A stretch of DNA of 64,000 nt, from contig JAYUQP010000091.1 of assembly GCA_043757265.1 (NCBI GenBank), positions 114,732 to 178,731 on the forward strand. Direction: 5' to 3'. A program made the position numbers and the translations under genes. Shown piece by piece: positions 52,233 through 60,194 of this stretch (position 1 is its first letter; every line of letters starts with the position of its first letter). Origin of the DNA: JANPLN01 sp043757265. Lineage in GTDB: Bacteria; Bdellovibrionota; Bdellovibrionia; Bdellovibrionales; JAGQZY01. The notes under the pieces are model-generated. The model was not told where the DNA came from and did not search any database. It saw nothing but the letters and a program-made list of their open reading frames with translations.

Positions 52233-54002
52233 TTAGTCCAAATCGGTTTTGCTATCTCTGTTAATAGTTTTAAGTAAGTTCTTATCTTTTTCTACTAAAA
52301 AATTCTCAAGGACCAGGATGTCTAGATCTGTTCTCAAAAAACACTGAATTGCATCAGTCGGCGACTCGACGATAGGTTCCCCACGTACATTAAAACTTGT
52401 ATTCAAAAGAATAGGAACTCCAGTTTTTTCTTCGAAAGTGCTAAGTAGCCGATGGAGTCGAGGATTGCTTTCCAAAGTGACGGTTTGCAGTCGAGCACTC
52501 CCATCCAAATGCGTTACTGCTGGGAGTGCCTGCTTGGCATTCAAAAAAGAGTCAACAAACAGCATATAGGGCGAATCTGGAGCAATCCCTGTAAACCATT
52601 CGCTTACTTTTTCTCTGAGAACTATTGGCGCGAATGGTCTAAAGGATTCACGAAATTTAATCTGCAAATTAAGTTTTTTTTGCATCTCTTCATGACGGGC
52701 ATCTGCCAGGATAGATCTCGCGCCAAGAGCGCGGGGACCAAATTCCATGCGTCCCTGAAACCAGCCGACCGATTTCCCTTCAGATAACTTTTGGCCTGTG
52801 AATTCGAGCAAAACAGTTTCATCGCACATTTGATAGGAGAGCTCTGCTTTATCTAAAGCTTCTCTAATTTGTGCTGAATTATACTCAGTACCTAAGTAGG
52901 CTCCGGACATCGAATCAGAGTCCTTTTTTCGGAAGCGGGGTTTTTTGAAATGAAGACTATGAAGCGCAAGGGCCGCTCCCAAAGAGCCACCAGCGTCACC
53001 TGCTGCCGGCTGGATCCACAAATTCTTAAATAAGCCCTGACGCAAAATTGCAGAATTGCTCACGCAATTCAATGCTACGCCCCCAGCAAGGCAAAGATTA
53101 GGATTTTGATACTCCCGCCATAAGCTCTGGGTCATATTCAAAACTGCCAACTCAAGAATTCGCTGGGTCGAAGCTGCGATATCCATATAGATTGGCTCTA
53201 TCCAGGTTTCTGGCTGTCGTGGATCTGTTTTTAATAAATCTATGAGAGCAGGGGTGTACATTGCGGATGTCGAAGAATAATTAAAATATTTCTGGTTAAG
53301 CTGAAAGGAGCCATCTGGGCGAAGCTCTATGAGTTCTTGCAAGAAAAGGTCGGCAAAGCGAGGTGTTCCATGGGGGGCGAGCCCCATCAGTTTGTACTCA
53401 CCAGAATTCACTTTAAATCCACAGAATGAGGTGAGACTTGAGTAAAGCAGCCCCAGCGAGTGCGGATAGTGAATTTCCTTTTCTATTGTCAATTCATTGC
53501 CCGAGGCAGAAGCTACTGATGTAGATGTCCACTCGCCGATACTATCCATCGTCAAAACCACAGCGGAATCAAAAGGGCTCGGATAGTAAGCGCTCGCGGC
53601 ATGGCTCAGATGATGCTCAGAAAAAAATAGTCGATCTTGCTCAAATTGAGGACTCATTTTTTGCAACTCTTTAAAAAGAGTCGAGCGACACCAAAGTGTT
53701 TTCTGGGTGGCCTCTTGAAATGAATCTACAAAATAAATCGGTTTTGAAGGGCAGTCTTGCAAATAGGTTTCGAGCAAACGATCCAATTTCAATAAGGGCT
53801 TTTCATAAAAAACAATGGCTTCCAAATCTTCGAATTTCGTTTTGCCTAGTTCCAATACTTTTTTTATCGAATGTCGAGGAAATGAAGAGTCATTTTTTAT
53901 GCGAGATAGGCGTTCCTCTTGCAGGGCGGCAACGGGTTGGCCATCAATGACTAAGGAGGCGGCGCTGTCATGGTAGAAGCAAGAAATCCCTAAAATCTTC
54001 AT
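52233..54002 (-). CDS. Carbamoyltransferase (NodU/CmcH family)
   Basis: Transfers a carbamoyl group from carbamoyl phosphate to a hydroxyl, typically of a sugar or natural product. N-terminal MKILGISCFYHDSAASLVIDG and FSEHHLSHAASAYYPSPFDSAVVLTMD are the TobZ/Kae1-like part, with His pairs for iron or metal. LCLAGGVALNCVSNSAIL follows, and the C-terminal part has GWFQGRMEFGPRALGARSILADAR and LLNTSFNVRGEPIVESP, both signatures. The 589-aa length is typical. It follows the SxtJ-like gene with adjacent codons and precedes the DUF5989-like gene. Confidence 0.93.
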   Translation of the reverse strand: MKILGISCFYHDSAASLVIDGQPVAALQEERLSRIKNDSSFPRHSIKKVLELGKTKFEDLEAIVFYEKPLLKLDRLLETYLQDCPSKPIYFVDSFQEATQKTLWCRSTLFKELQKMSPQFEQDRLFFSEHHLSHAASAYYPSPFDSAVVLTMDSIGEWTSTSVASASGNELTIEKEIHYPHSLGLLYSSLTSFCGFKVNSGEYKLMGLAPHGTPRFADLFLQELIELRPDGSFQLNQKYFNYSSTSAMYTPALIDLLKTDPRQPETWIEPIYMDIAASTQRILELAVLNMTQSLWREYQNPNLCLAGGVALNCVSNSAILRQGLFKNLWIQPAAGDAGGSLGAALALHSLHFKKPRFRKKDSDSMSGAYLGTEYNSAQIREALDKAELSYQMCDETVLLEFTGQKLSEGKSVGWFQGRMEFGPRALGARSILADARHEEMQKKLNLQIKFRESFRPFAPIVLREKVSEWFTGIAPDSPYMLFVDSFLNAKQALPAVTHLDGSARLQTVTLESNPRLHRLLSTFEEKTGVPILLNTSFNVRGEPIVESPTDAIQCFLRTDLDILVLENFLVEKDKNLLKTINRDSKTDLD

Positions 54003-54371
54003 TCAAAAAGCTTTCTCAAACTTACATTGTTTTTCTTTTTTCACCCAGGCGCCATCTCCTCGTGGCCTAGGAAAAACTTTTCGCAACATAGAAGTTGGCG
54101 TGACTGCAAGAAAATAAATAAAAATTAGAACCATGGGTTGTATTGACCAAGCTAATAACAGGCCAAATCGATGCCAAAGTAGATTGGAAGTATGAATCAC
54201 TTTTGGACAGAAAACGGCTAAAACGGTAAATAACATGGTAATGCAGCCAGCTTGCCAAGAGCGTAAAACCAAAGAAATGGCAAATAACAAAAAACCAATA
54301 GTAACAACGAAATTTTTATACGTTGGCGGTTCAATTTTTTGGAGGCGTTTCCAATCAGACAGTGTCCACAT
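54003..54371 (-). CDS. SxtJ-like membrane protein
   Basis: 122 aa with two or three hydrophobic segments (residues 22-60 and 80-100) and the shape of SxtJ proteins, including VFCPKVIHTSNLLWHRFGLLL and FYFLAVTPTSMLRKVF with the conserved TP near the end. SxtJ partners of NodU-type carbamoyltransferases have no defined activity. I start at ATG 54371; longer starts at 54383 and 54392 lie deeper in the upstream radical SAM gene. The stop and the carbamoyltransferase start are adjacent. Confidence 0.78.
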   Translation of the reverse strand: MWTLSDWKRLQKIEPPTYKNFVVTIGFLLFAISLVLRSWQAGCITMLFTVLAVFCPKVIHTSNLLWHRFGLLLAWSIQPMVLIFIYFLAVTPTSMLRKVFPRPRGDGAWVKKEKQCKFEKAF

Positions 54372-55839
54372 TGCTGATCTCATTGGGTGCACCCAGGGTA
54401 TGGGCTTGGAAGGGTTTATTTATGAGCTCGCTCATCTCTGAAAATGTATTTACAAAATTTGTTCCACGGATTGAATCCATGTGCCCTATGTATTCGCGAA
54501 ACTGTGGCATGCGATTGGACCAATCTTCGGACTCCATAAACTTCAACATTCCCTCGAGGCGTTGAATACCGTATGGATTGTTAACAAATTCGGCATCGTT
54601 GCGATGATTTTTTAACAGCCAAGAATAAAAAATTTCGTATTTAGAACGAATCTTTTGCTTAAATTCTTTTGGAAAAACTTTTACGTTTAAGTGCGCGGGA
54701 TGATACACAAAATGATAGTTAATAAGTCCTGCACCCAACGGCCAAGCATTGATTTTTTTAAAATTTTGCGCAAGCTTCCACTGAATGAAATCGGGGATGT
54801 AATACATGTTGAGCATCTGGACGGCACAGGCAATTGTCACTTCGACATGCTCTGGAGTGTCATCGAGAAGCCGCAGGTGCTTTTCGATCGTTAGCCAGTC
54901 AGCAGGATATCGAATGTACGAATTCATTTCGCCGATGCTATCAATACTAAAATGAAAACGCACACGACGAAATTTTTCCCAAAGTGCAAATAACCTGTCG
55001 GGAAGCTCAATGCCATTGCTGTTGTAGCGGAGTTCTATATTTTTGGCGTACCCTCGGCGAACGCACTCCTCCAGCAACTCGTAGTGCTCCTCGATGATCG
55101 TACTTTCACCGCCGGCAAAGTAAAGCTGCTGCATGTGGGGGATTTGTTCATAAAGTTGAGTCCAGAACTCTGGATTGTCTTTATGCCAATCGTAGCTAGC
55201 ACCGTCAACGCGGCCGTTGTTATCCCAAATCATCACTTCTTTAAGATTGGCATCCTGAATTTTTGGATAAAGCTTTTTCCAATCCGAAACCCAAAGCGAA
55301 CTATCGTGCGGTGAACACATTACACATTTTAAATTGCATTTGGTCCCAAGGCGTAAATCCACATAATAAATTCGTGCCGGGACTGAACCATCATCAGCTG
55401 TTTCGTTGATTAGTTTTTGCAAATCAATCCGCGAACTCCAATATTCTGTTTCCCAATTTCTTTTCGACCGATGGCCTGCGGCTTCTTCTTTGAAACATTT
55501 TGTGCACGAGGCAGGAATTTCTCCGGCCAGCATTTTTTGCCGAACATCGCGCATGTAACCGTTATTCCAACCCTCCAAAAGGGGTGTATGGTTCAAATTG
55601 GCAGGTTTCCCATTATTATTTTTGAGGATACCCACTTCGCCGCCCCAAACCTTGTCGTTGGTGGCTCCCGCAGATGAGGCATTTGCCGTACAGCAGACTC
55701 GCATGTGTCCATTTGGGCGTGTCGAGAGATGGATCCACGGAAGGGCGCAAAATGTATCACTTGGTGCTGCAAAACCTTTTTTATGCATTTCGGAAGAATA
55801 TGATAAAGGTTCTTGTTCTTGCAAAGGTTCAAAATACAT
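54355..55839 (-). CDS. Twitch-domain radical SAM protein (B7)
   Basis: Longest of the island's radical SAM proteins (494 aa). N-terminal module: FCALPWIHLSTRPNGHMRVCCTANAS and SCTKCFKEEAAG. Core motif C168-NLK-C172-VM-C175 then SPHDSSLWVSDW, YFAGGESTIIEEHYELL (Ser replaces Pro) and SIDSIGEMNSYIRYP. Paralogue of B6. An extra 30 residues precede the module. The gene leads into the SxtJ-like, carbamoyltransferase and DUF5989-like genes with overlap, suggesting that it modifies the same product as they do. Confidence 0.85.
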   Translation of the reverse strand: MYFEPLQEQEPLSYSSEMHKKGFAAPSDTFCALPWIHLSTRPNGHMRVCCTANASSAGATNDKVWGGEVGILKNNNGKPANLNHTPLLEGWNNGYMRDVRQKMLAGEIPASCTKCFKEEAAGHRSKRNWETEYWSSRIDLQKLINETADDGSVPARIYYVDLRLGTKCNLKCVMCSPHDSSLWVSDWKKLYPKIQDANLKEVMIWDNNGRVDGASYDWHKDNPEFWTQLYEQIPHMQQLYFAGGESTIIEEHYELLEECVRRGYAKNIELRYNSNGIELPDRLFALWEKFRRVRFHFSIDSIGEMNSYIRYPADWLTIEKHLRLLDDTPEHVEVTIACAVQMLNMYYIPDFIQWKLAQNFKKINAWPLGAGLINYHFVYHPAHLNVKVFPKEFKQKIRSKYEIFYSWLLKNHRNDAEFVNNPYGIQRLEGMLKFMESEDWSNRMPQFREYIGHMDSIRGTNFVNTFSEMSELINKPFQAHTLGAPNEISNVDTV

Positions 55840-55895
55840 AACGAGCCGAGTTAGTGGTATTGTGAGTTTGTCCTTCAGCTGATAGGTCTCAAGCC

Positions 55896-57260
55896 ATGGC
55901 CGAAGATTATAAATCCAAAGTTTTTGATGAGCAGGTGTTTAAGCTTTGCAATCTTATATTCGACTTGCCACGGGAGAGTCTTAGTTTCTCTCGGCAAGCT
56001 GTACTCGATGCACTTTCTTATGCCAAATCGGTGGATGAAGTAAACGACGTTTTGGAGACATTCCGTAATTTCACACCGGCAGTGTTGGACGAGTGCGCTA
56101 AAGAAATTTTAGACACAAATATGCTTTTTGGAGCAAAGGCGGGCTACCCCCAGTATTTAATGACCGTTAGGCATTTGGCGGCACTTGCTGTATTTAAGCA
56201 TTGGAGGGTTTTTTTCAGCACGACGAAATCGATCCCCAGCGGAATGTCATTCGAAGATTATTTGATGACCATTCGGCATTTAGCAGAGCTGGCGGATTTT
56301 AATGATTGGGAAGATTTTTTCAGTACAGTAAAGTCGTTGCCCGAAAAGGCGTCGTCTGAAGAGTTTTTTATGACGATCCGCCATCTAGTTGGTCTAGAAA
56401 ACTTCAAAAAATGGGTGCCTTTATTTCTTGCCATCAAATCGTTTAGCTCTGTACCGGCTGCAGCCCATAATGAATTTTTTCAAACGACACGCTTTTTGAT
56501 CGCGAACCAGACAGATTTTTTTAGTGAAAGTTATTTTACCCTATTAAAAAAAATCAAAGATGAAGAGATCGGTGTGCAGAGCAGCGTGTTTCAAGGACTT
56601 CGGCATTCCTCCGAATATTTCTTTTCTCGCGAGGCGTTTGAAGGAATTTTCAGAATGTTTTCCGAATTTCCCCAATATTCAGATGCGCTCGCCTACGGGC
56701 AACTCGATAGCAAAAAATGGTTGATTCTAGAAGCCAAAAAAGTTTGGGGCGAGCACTGGGGAGAAACAGTTTTTGTGCTTGCAGGCTGGATCGGGCTGCT
56801 TCCTCGAATGATGTACGACCAACAAATCAAATGCGCAAAAATTCGGTCCTTCGATCTTGATGCAAAAGCCAACATCGCTTCTGAAATAATGAATCAAGGC
56901 GAAGTACAAAAGGAATGGGCCTACAAGGCTTCTACCAAGAACATCACGCAGATGTGCTACCCAACCACCTACGAAGTTCTTCGTAAGAATGGAAGCACTT
57001 GTGAACTCATCGAGATGCCCGATGTGGTGATCAATACGAGTTGTGAGCATATTCAGGATATCGATGCATGGTGGAAGCAGATTCCCTTAGGCACGAAAGT
57101 GATATTACAATCCAACGATGGGTTTCATATTCCCGAACATGTTGCCTGCTTTAAAACTCTTGTGGATTTCGCACAGGCGATGAAGTTGACTCGGGTCGAC
57201 TACCAAGGTGAAAAGGCACTCCCAGAATTCAAACGCTTTATGTTAATTGGTTTAAAGTAA
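55896..57260 (+). CDS. Helical-repeat protein with C-terminal methyltransferase-like domain
   Basis: 454 aa. Residues 80-190 hold at least three imperfect repeats of about 47 residues, each with T-[VI]-RHL-[AV]-[GAE]-L-x-x-F-x-x-W-x-x-[FL]-F. The last 200 residues look like a Rossmann-type methyltransferase: VFVLAGWIGLLPRMM (motif I-like), RSFDLDAKAN, then NTSCEHIQDIDAWWKQIP and LQSNDGFHIPEHVACFKTLVDF. Not a standard family in sequence. The repeats may bind a partner or the substrate. Last gene of the island, divergent from B7 with only 56 bases between. Confidence 0.6.
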   Translation: MAEDYKSKVFDEQVFKLCNLIFDLPRESLSFSRQAVLDALSYAKSVDEVNDVLETFRNFTPAVLDECAKEILDTNMLFGAKAGYPQYLMTVRHLAALAVFKHWRVFFSTTKSIPSGMSFEDYLMTIRHLAELADFNDWEDFFSTVKSLPEKASSEEFFMTIRHLVGLENFKKWVPLFLAIKSFSSVPAAAHNEFFQTTRFLIANQTDFFSESYFTLLKKIKDEEIGVQSSVFQGLRHSSEYFFSREAFEGIFRMFSEFPQYSDALAYGQLDSKKWLILEAKKVWGEHWGETVFVLAGWIGLLPRMMYDQQIKCAKIRSFDLDAKANIASEIMNQGEVQKEWAYKASTKNITQMCYPTTYEVLRKNGSTCELIEMPDVVINTSCEHIQDIDAWWKQIPLGTKVILQSNDGFHIPEHVACFKTLVDFAQAMKLTRVDYQGEKALPEFKRFMLIGLK

Positions 57261-57267
57261 AATTAGA

Positions 57268-57576
57268 TTAAATCTCAGTATTATCGGAATCGGTCGCGCT
57301 ATTTTCCGACGGAGCGGCTTTCGTATTACCACTAAGTTGAATATTGGACGTGTCCTCAGAGACCTCGCTGCTGGCAGCATCGAGACTTTTTGTTCCTGGC
57401 CCACCACTGTTGAGCGACGCCGCAATGGCTACGAAGTTTGCAAATTGATCGGCAAAAGACGGAGTGGAAGTGCCGCCTGAGCGCAAGTTCGGATCGTCAG
57501 CAGAATTCAAACGCGCCAAAGCCACGGAAGCCGTAAGTGCGCTGATCGAAATAAATAGAATATATTTTTTAAACAC
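57268..57576 (-). CDS. Small secreted Ser/Gly/Asp-rich protein (102 aa)
   Basis: Signal peptide (KKYILFISISALTASVALA), then an acidic, Ser- and Ala-rich mature part of about 80 residues with no Cys. I use the GTG start at 57576, which has a GAGGGG run upstream; an ATG 13 codons earlier has none. No family recognised. It is convergent with the methyltransferase-like gene. It lies just outside the island; no leader/core pattern marks it as a radical SAM substrate. Confidence 0.6.
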   Translation of the reverse strand: MFKKYILFISISALTASVALARLNSADDPNLRSGGTSTPSFADQFANFVAIAASLNSGGPGTKSLDAASSEVSEDTSNIQLSGNTKAAPSENSATDSDNTEI

Positions 57577-57730
57577 AGAATTCCCCTCAAAAAAGCTTAA
57601 CACACCTATCGACACAATCTACCAGCGATTTAAATTTTTTGTAAATTAGTCTCGTTTTGAGACGATTTGGCTTCTGCTTGAGTAAGTTTCAACATTTTCA
57701 GTTTCAGGACCAAAGACTCGCGGGTGTGAA

Positions 57731-58645
57731 TCAAGGACACGGTCTATAAACGTTTCCGTCTAAGTCCAAATTGAAGAAAACGGTCGAAAACTTAAGAGTT
57801 TTTGCTCGTGTGCAAATCGCGGCAGAATATGCGCTGTACTCAGCATTCAGAACAGCTTTGTTTTGCAAAATGAAAGGCGTGTAAGCATCACACTCGTTAT
57901 ACTTGAAGCACTCTTCCACAACAGCAAAATCAAATGCCGACACCAGACTGGGAACTAAATCCGTCGCATTTTTAAGAGCAATAGTCATTCCCCGCTTGTG
58001 GGATTCGTTAGCTAAAAAGTTAAGGAAATTGATTTGATCCTGTCTGGTTAAATTAAATCCACTATTGTTCGCATAACCATCAACGTTGTCAGGTTCGACA
58101 CCATCGCAGCCTTTACTTTTGGCCAAATCCAAACGTCTGAGCATAATATTTCGAACCGTGGCATCGCGCACATCCAGCCACTTTTCTCCAGGCCAACCCA
58201 GGCCATTTCCCAATGTGTTAGTGGGAAATTGTTTCTCGTCGGGACGCCAGTCTTCGTAGGTTCCGCCAGAAAAATAGCAGATCACAATATGTTGAGCCGT
58301 TTTTAGCGAGCTGAAGGTGGCGGCAGTTTGGTCAAAGAGATCTACGTCGTAAACCTTGGCGGCTGGAATTGATTTGAGGGCCCCTTGAAGTTGCCAAAAC
58401 CAGCTCGTCCCGGCTGGAATGCTTTTGAGCTGCGAGACGGTGGGAACTGTTGTCGGTGGTATTATTGTTGGCGGAGTCATAGGAATATTTCCAGAGTTTG
58501 GATCCGTTAGAGGTAGGTCACCTGGGAGAGTCTGGGAATTGGCAGCTTCAGTTCCGCCGATACTTTCGGGGCTGTCGCAATTTTGATAAAGAACACAGGT
58601 CGCCAGAAAAAATATGAGTAAGAACACTGATTTCATTTTTTTCAT
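57731..58645 (-). CDS. GH114-like (alpha-1,4-polygalactosaminidase-type) lipoprotein
   Basis: Hydrolase-like protein with a lipoprotein signal (LLIFFLATCVLYQNCDS; Cys at 17 or 23) and a Pro/Thr-rich linker of about 50 residues. The catalytic-type barrel follows: SWFWQLQG, AQHIVICYFSGGTYEDWRPD, CDGVEPDNVDGYAN (acidic pair) and DFAVVEECFKYNEC. These fit GH114 glycosidases that cut galactosaminogalactan-type polymers. It is likely exported to the outer membrane. The 246 bases upstream show a short AACCT/AGGTT inverted repeat next to the start but no convincing promoter. Confidence 0.82.
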   Translation of the reverse strand: MKKMKSVFLLIFFLATCVLYQNCDSPESIGGTEAANSQTLPGDLPLTDPNSGNIPMTPPTIIPPTTVPTVSQLKSIPAGTSWFWQLQGALKSIPAAKVYDVDLFDQTAATFSSLKTAQHIVICYFSGGTYEDWRPDEKQFPTNTLGNGLGWPGEKWLDVRDATVRNIMLRRLDLAKSKGCDGVEPDNVDGYANNSGFNLTRQDQINFLNFLANESHKRGMTIALKNATDLVPSLVSAFDFAVVEECFKYNECDAYTPFILQNKAVLNAEYSAYSAAICTRAKTLKFSTVFFNLDLDGNVYRPCP

Positions 58646-58891
58646 CGAACCCCCTGAACCTAATCAGGTTAGCATAAATAAAACATAATCTGTTTGAATA
58701 GAAAATGACTGTCTCAAGCAGAACCTTTAATCGGCAAAATTTTTTCACAACGATTCGTTTTGAAACAAGATTTAGTAACATTTGACTAGACACTCTCGAA
58801 AAACTAACACCTTGCTTAAGTTGTTGAATTTAAGAATTTGTTGGGCGTTTTCTAAAGTGTGTTGCTTACAAAACAAATAGCTTTTCAACCT

Positions 58892-59359
58892 CTAAGTGCG
58901 TTTGCCTTGAAAAAATTCTTTTAAGATCTCAGAGCAGTCATCATTCAGGATGCCGCTTACCACATTGACGCGATGATTATGTTTACTATTTGAGAGCAGG
59001 CCAAAAACACTTTCAGCTCCACCCTTGGGGTCGCGCGCGCCCCAAACGACAGTGCTGATTCGGGCTTGAATCAAAGCCCCCGCACACATCACGCAGGGTT
59101 CAAGCGTAGTGACTAGCAAACAATCAACAAGGCGCCAGGAACCAAGCCGCTGGCTTGCCACCTGAAGGGCAAGAAGCTCGGCATGGGCCGTGGGGGATCG
59201 TTGGGCTTCGCGTAAATTATGGGCCCGTGCAATAATCTGGTTATTCTTGATAACCAGGGCCCCCACCGGAACTTCATCCTTCCCGGCCGCTAAAGCAGCC
59301 TCTTCTAAGGCAAGGCGCATCCATTTTTCGTACTTTTCCCCAACTTCAGATGTTTCCAT
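58892..59359 (-). CDS. tadA: tRNA-specific adenosine deaminase
   Basis: Converts A34 to inosine in tRNA-Arg. The zinc deaminase motif is complete: HAELLAL (His and catalytic Glu) and LEPCVMCAGAL (PCxxC). GARDPKGGAESVFGLL and the C-terminal LKEFFQGKR are typical of TadA. The 155-aa length is normal. Divergent from rpsU, with both promoters in the 98 bases between. Confidence 0.93.
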   Translation of the reverse strand: METSEVGEKYEKWMRLALEEAALAAGKDEVPVGALVIKNNQIIARAHNLREAQRSPTAHAELLALQVASQRLGSWRLVDCLLVTTLEPCVMCAGALIQARISTVVWGARDPKGGAESVFGLLSNSKHNHRVNVVSGILNDDCSEILKEFFQGKRT

Positions 59360-59457
59360 AGCTTGCGAACTTAAAAGGCATTTCGCTTGTTGTCATTAAA
59401 GATGACAGCCCTATTTACTTTTGTTACTACCATCCGTTGAAGGGCAGGTGATTGACT

Positions 59458-59658
59458 ATGTCATTAGTAAGATTGCGCGATGGTGAGAGCTTTGAACAGG
59501 CCTTCCGTCGTTTTAAAAAATCCTGCGAAAAATCAGGCGTTTTGTCTGAAGTAAAAAAGCGCGAACATTACGAAAAACCTGGCGTTCGAAAAAAGAAAAA
59601 ATCGTTGTCGGCTCGTAAGCGCTCGTTGAAAAAAGTACGACGCTTTGGAGATTACTAG
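59458..59658 (+). CDS. rpsU: 30S ribosomal protein S21
   Basis: 66-aa basic small-subunit protein that starts MSLVRLRDGESFEQAFRRFKK and ends in a Lys/Arg-rich tail. I start at ATG 59458; the frame extends two codons to a TTG with no support. An AGGTGATT stretch lies nine bases upstream. First gene of the rpsU-yqeY-dnaG-rpoD block, the macromolecular-synthesis operon known from many bacteria. Confidence 0.96.
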   Translation: MSLVRLRDGESFEQAFRRFKKSCEKSGVLSEVKKREHYEKPGVRKKKKSLSARKRSLKKVRRFGDY

Positions 59659-59675
59659 CTCGGAGATTATTAACC

Positions 59676-60128
59676 ATGTCGCTTAAGCAACAGATTTCAG
59701 ATGACACCAAAGATGCTATGAAGGCGAGGGATGCTGACAAGGTCAGCACTCTTCGCTTTTTACAAGCTGCTGTGAAAAATAAGGAAATCGAACTTCGTCC
59801 CAATCCTTTAACCGATGAAGATGTGGTGATTGTCCTCAGGAAGTCGGTCAAGCAAAGACAGGACTCCATCGAACAGTATGTGTCCGCGGGTCGAACAGAT
59901 CTCGCAGACAAAGAAAAAATGGAATTATCTATAATCGAGGGGTATTTGCCCAAGCAGATGAGTGCAGATCAAATCGAGGCTGTTGTAAAACAGGCTATTC
60001 AAGAAGTCGGTGCCACTTCGCCCAAGGAAATGGGAGCCGTGATGAAAGCGGTTCAAACGAAAACACAGGGCACTGCAGACAACAAGATCGTCAGCGAAGT
60101 AGTCAAAAAGTTACTACAGCCCCAATAA
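59676..60128 (+). CDS. GatB/YqeY domain protein
   Basis: 150 aa, all-helical protein that resembles the C-terminal tRNA-binding tail of GatB: MSLKQQISDDTKDAMKARDADKVSTLRFL, EQYVSAGRTDLADKEKMELSIIEGYLPKQM and SPKEMGAVMKAVQTKTQGTADNKIVSEVVKKLL. The YqeY group may act in tRNA-linked amidation or stress; its exact role is not settled. It stands between rpsU and dnaG, a common layout. A weak hairpin (GGAGC/GCTCC, 60145-60168) lies after it, before dnaG. Confidence 0.93.
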   Translation: MSLKQQISDDTKDAMKARDADKVSTLRFLQAAVKNKEIELRPNPLTDEDVVIVLRKSVKQRQDSIEQYVSAGRTDLADKEKMELSIIEGYLPKQMSADQIEAVVKQAIQEVGATSPKEMGAVMKAVQTKTQGTADNKIVSEVVKKLLQPQ

Positions 60129-60194
60129 TAAAATTCGGACTAAACGGAGCCTCCTCCCAAGGGAGCTCCATTTTTGGGGAATCAGGACACCAGA

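Noticed and set aside
24861..57260. Prophage or integrative element
   Set aside because: The island looks acquired, but I find no integrase, transposase, phage structural gene or direct-repeat attachment site at its ends. The tRNA at 63874 is not at the boundary.
57268..57576. Small secreted protein as a radical SAM precursor peptide
   Set aside because: It has a Sec-type signal, no Cys and no leader/core pattern, and lies outside the tightly packed run. Recorded as a secreted protein only.
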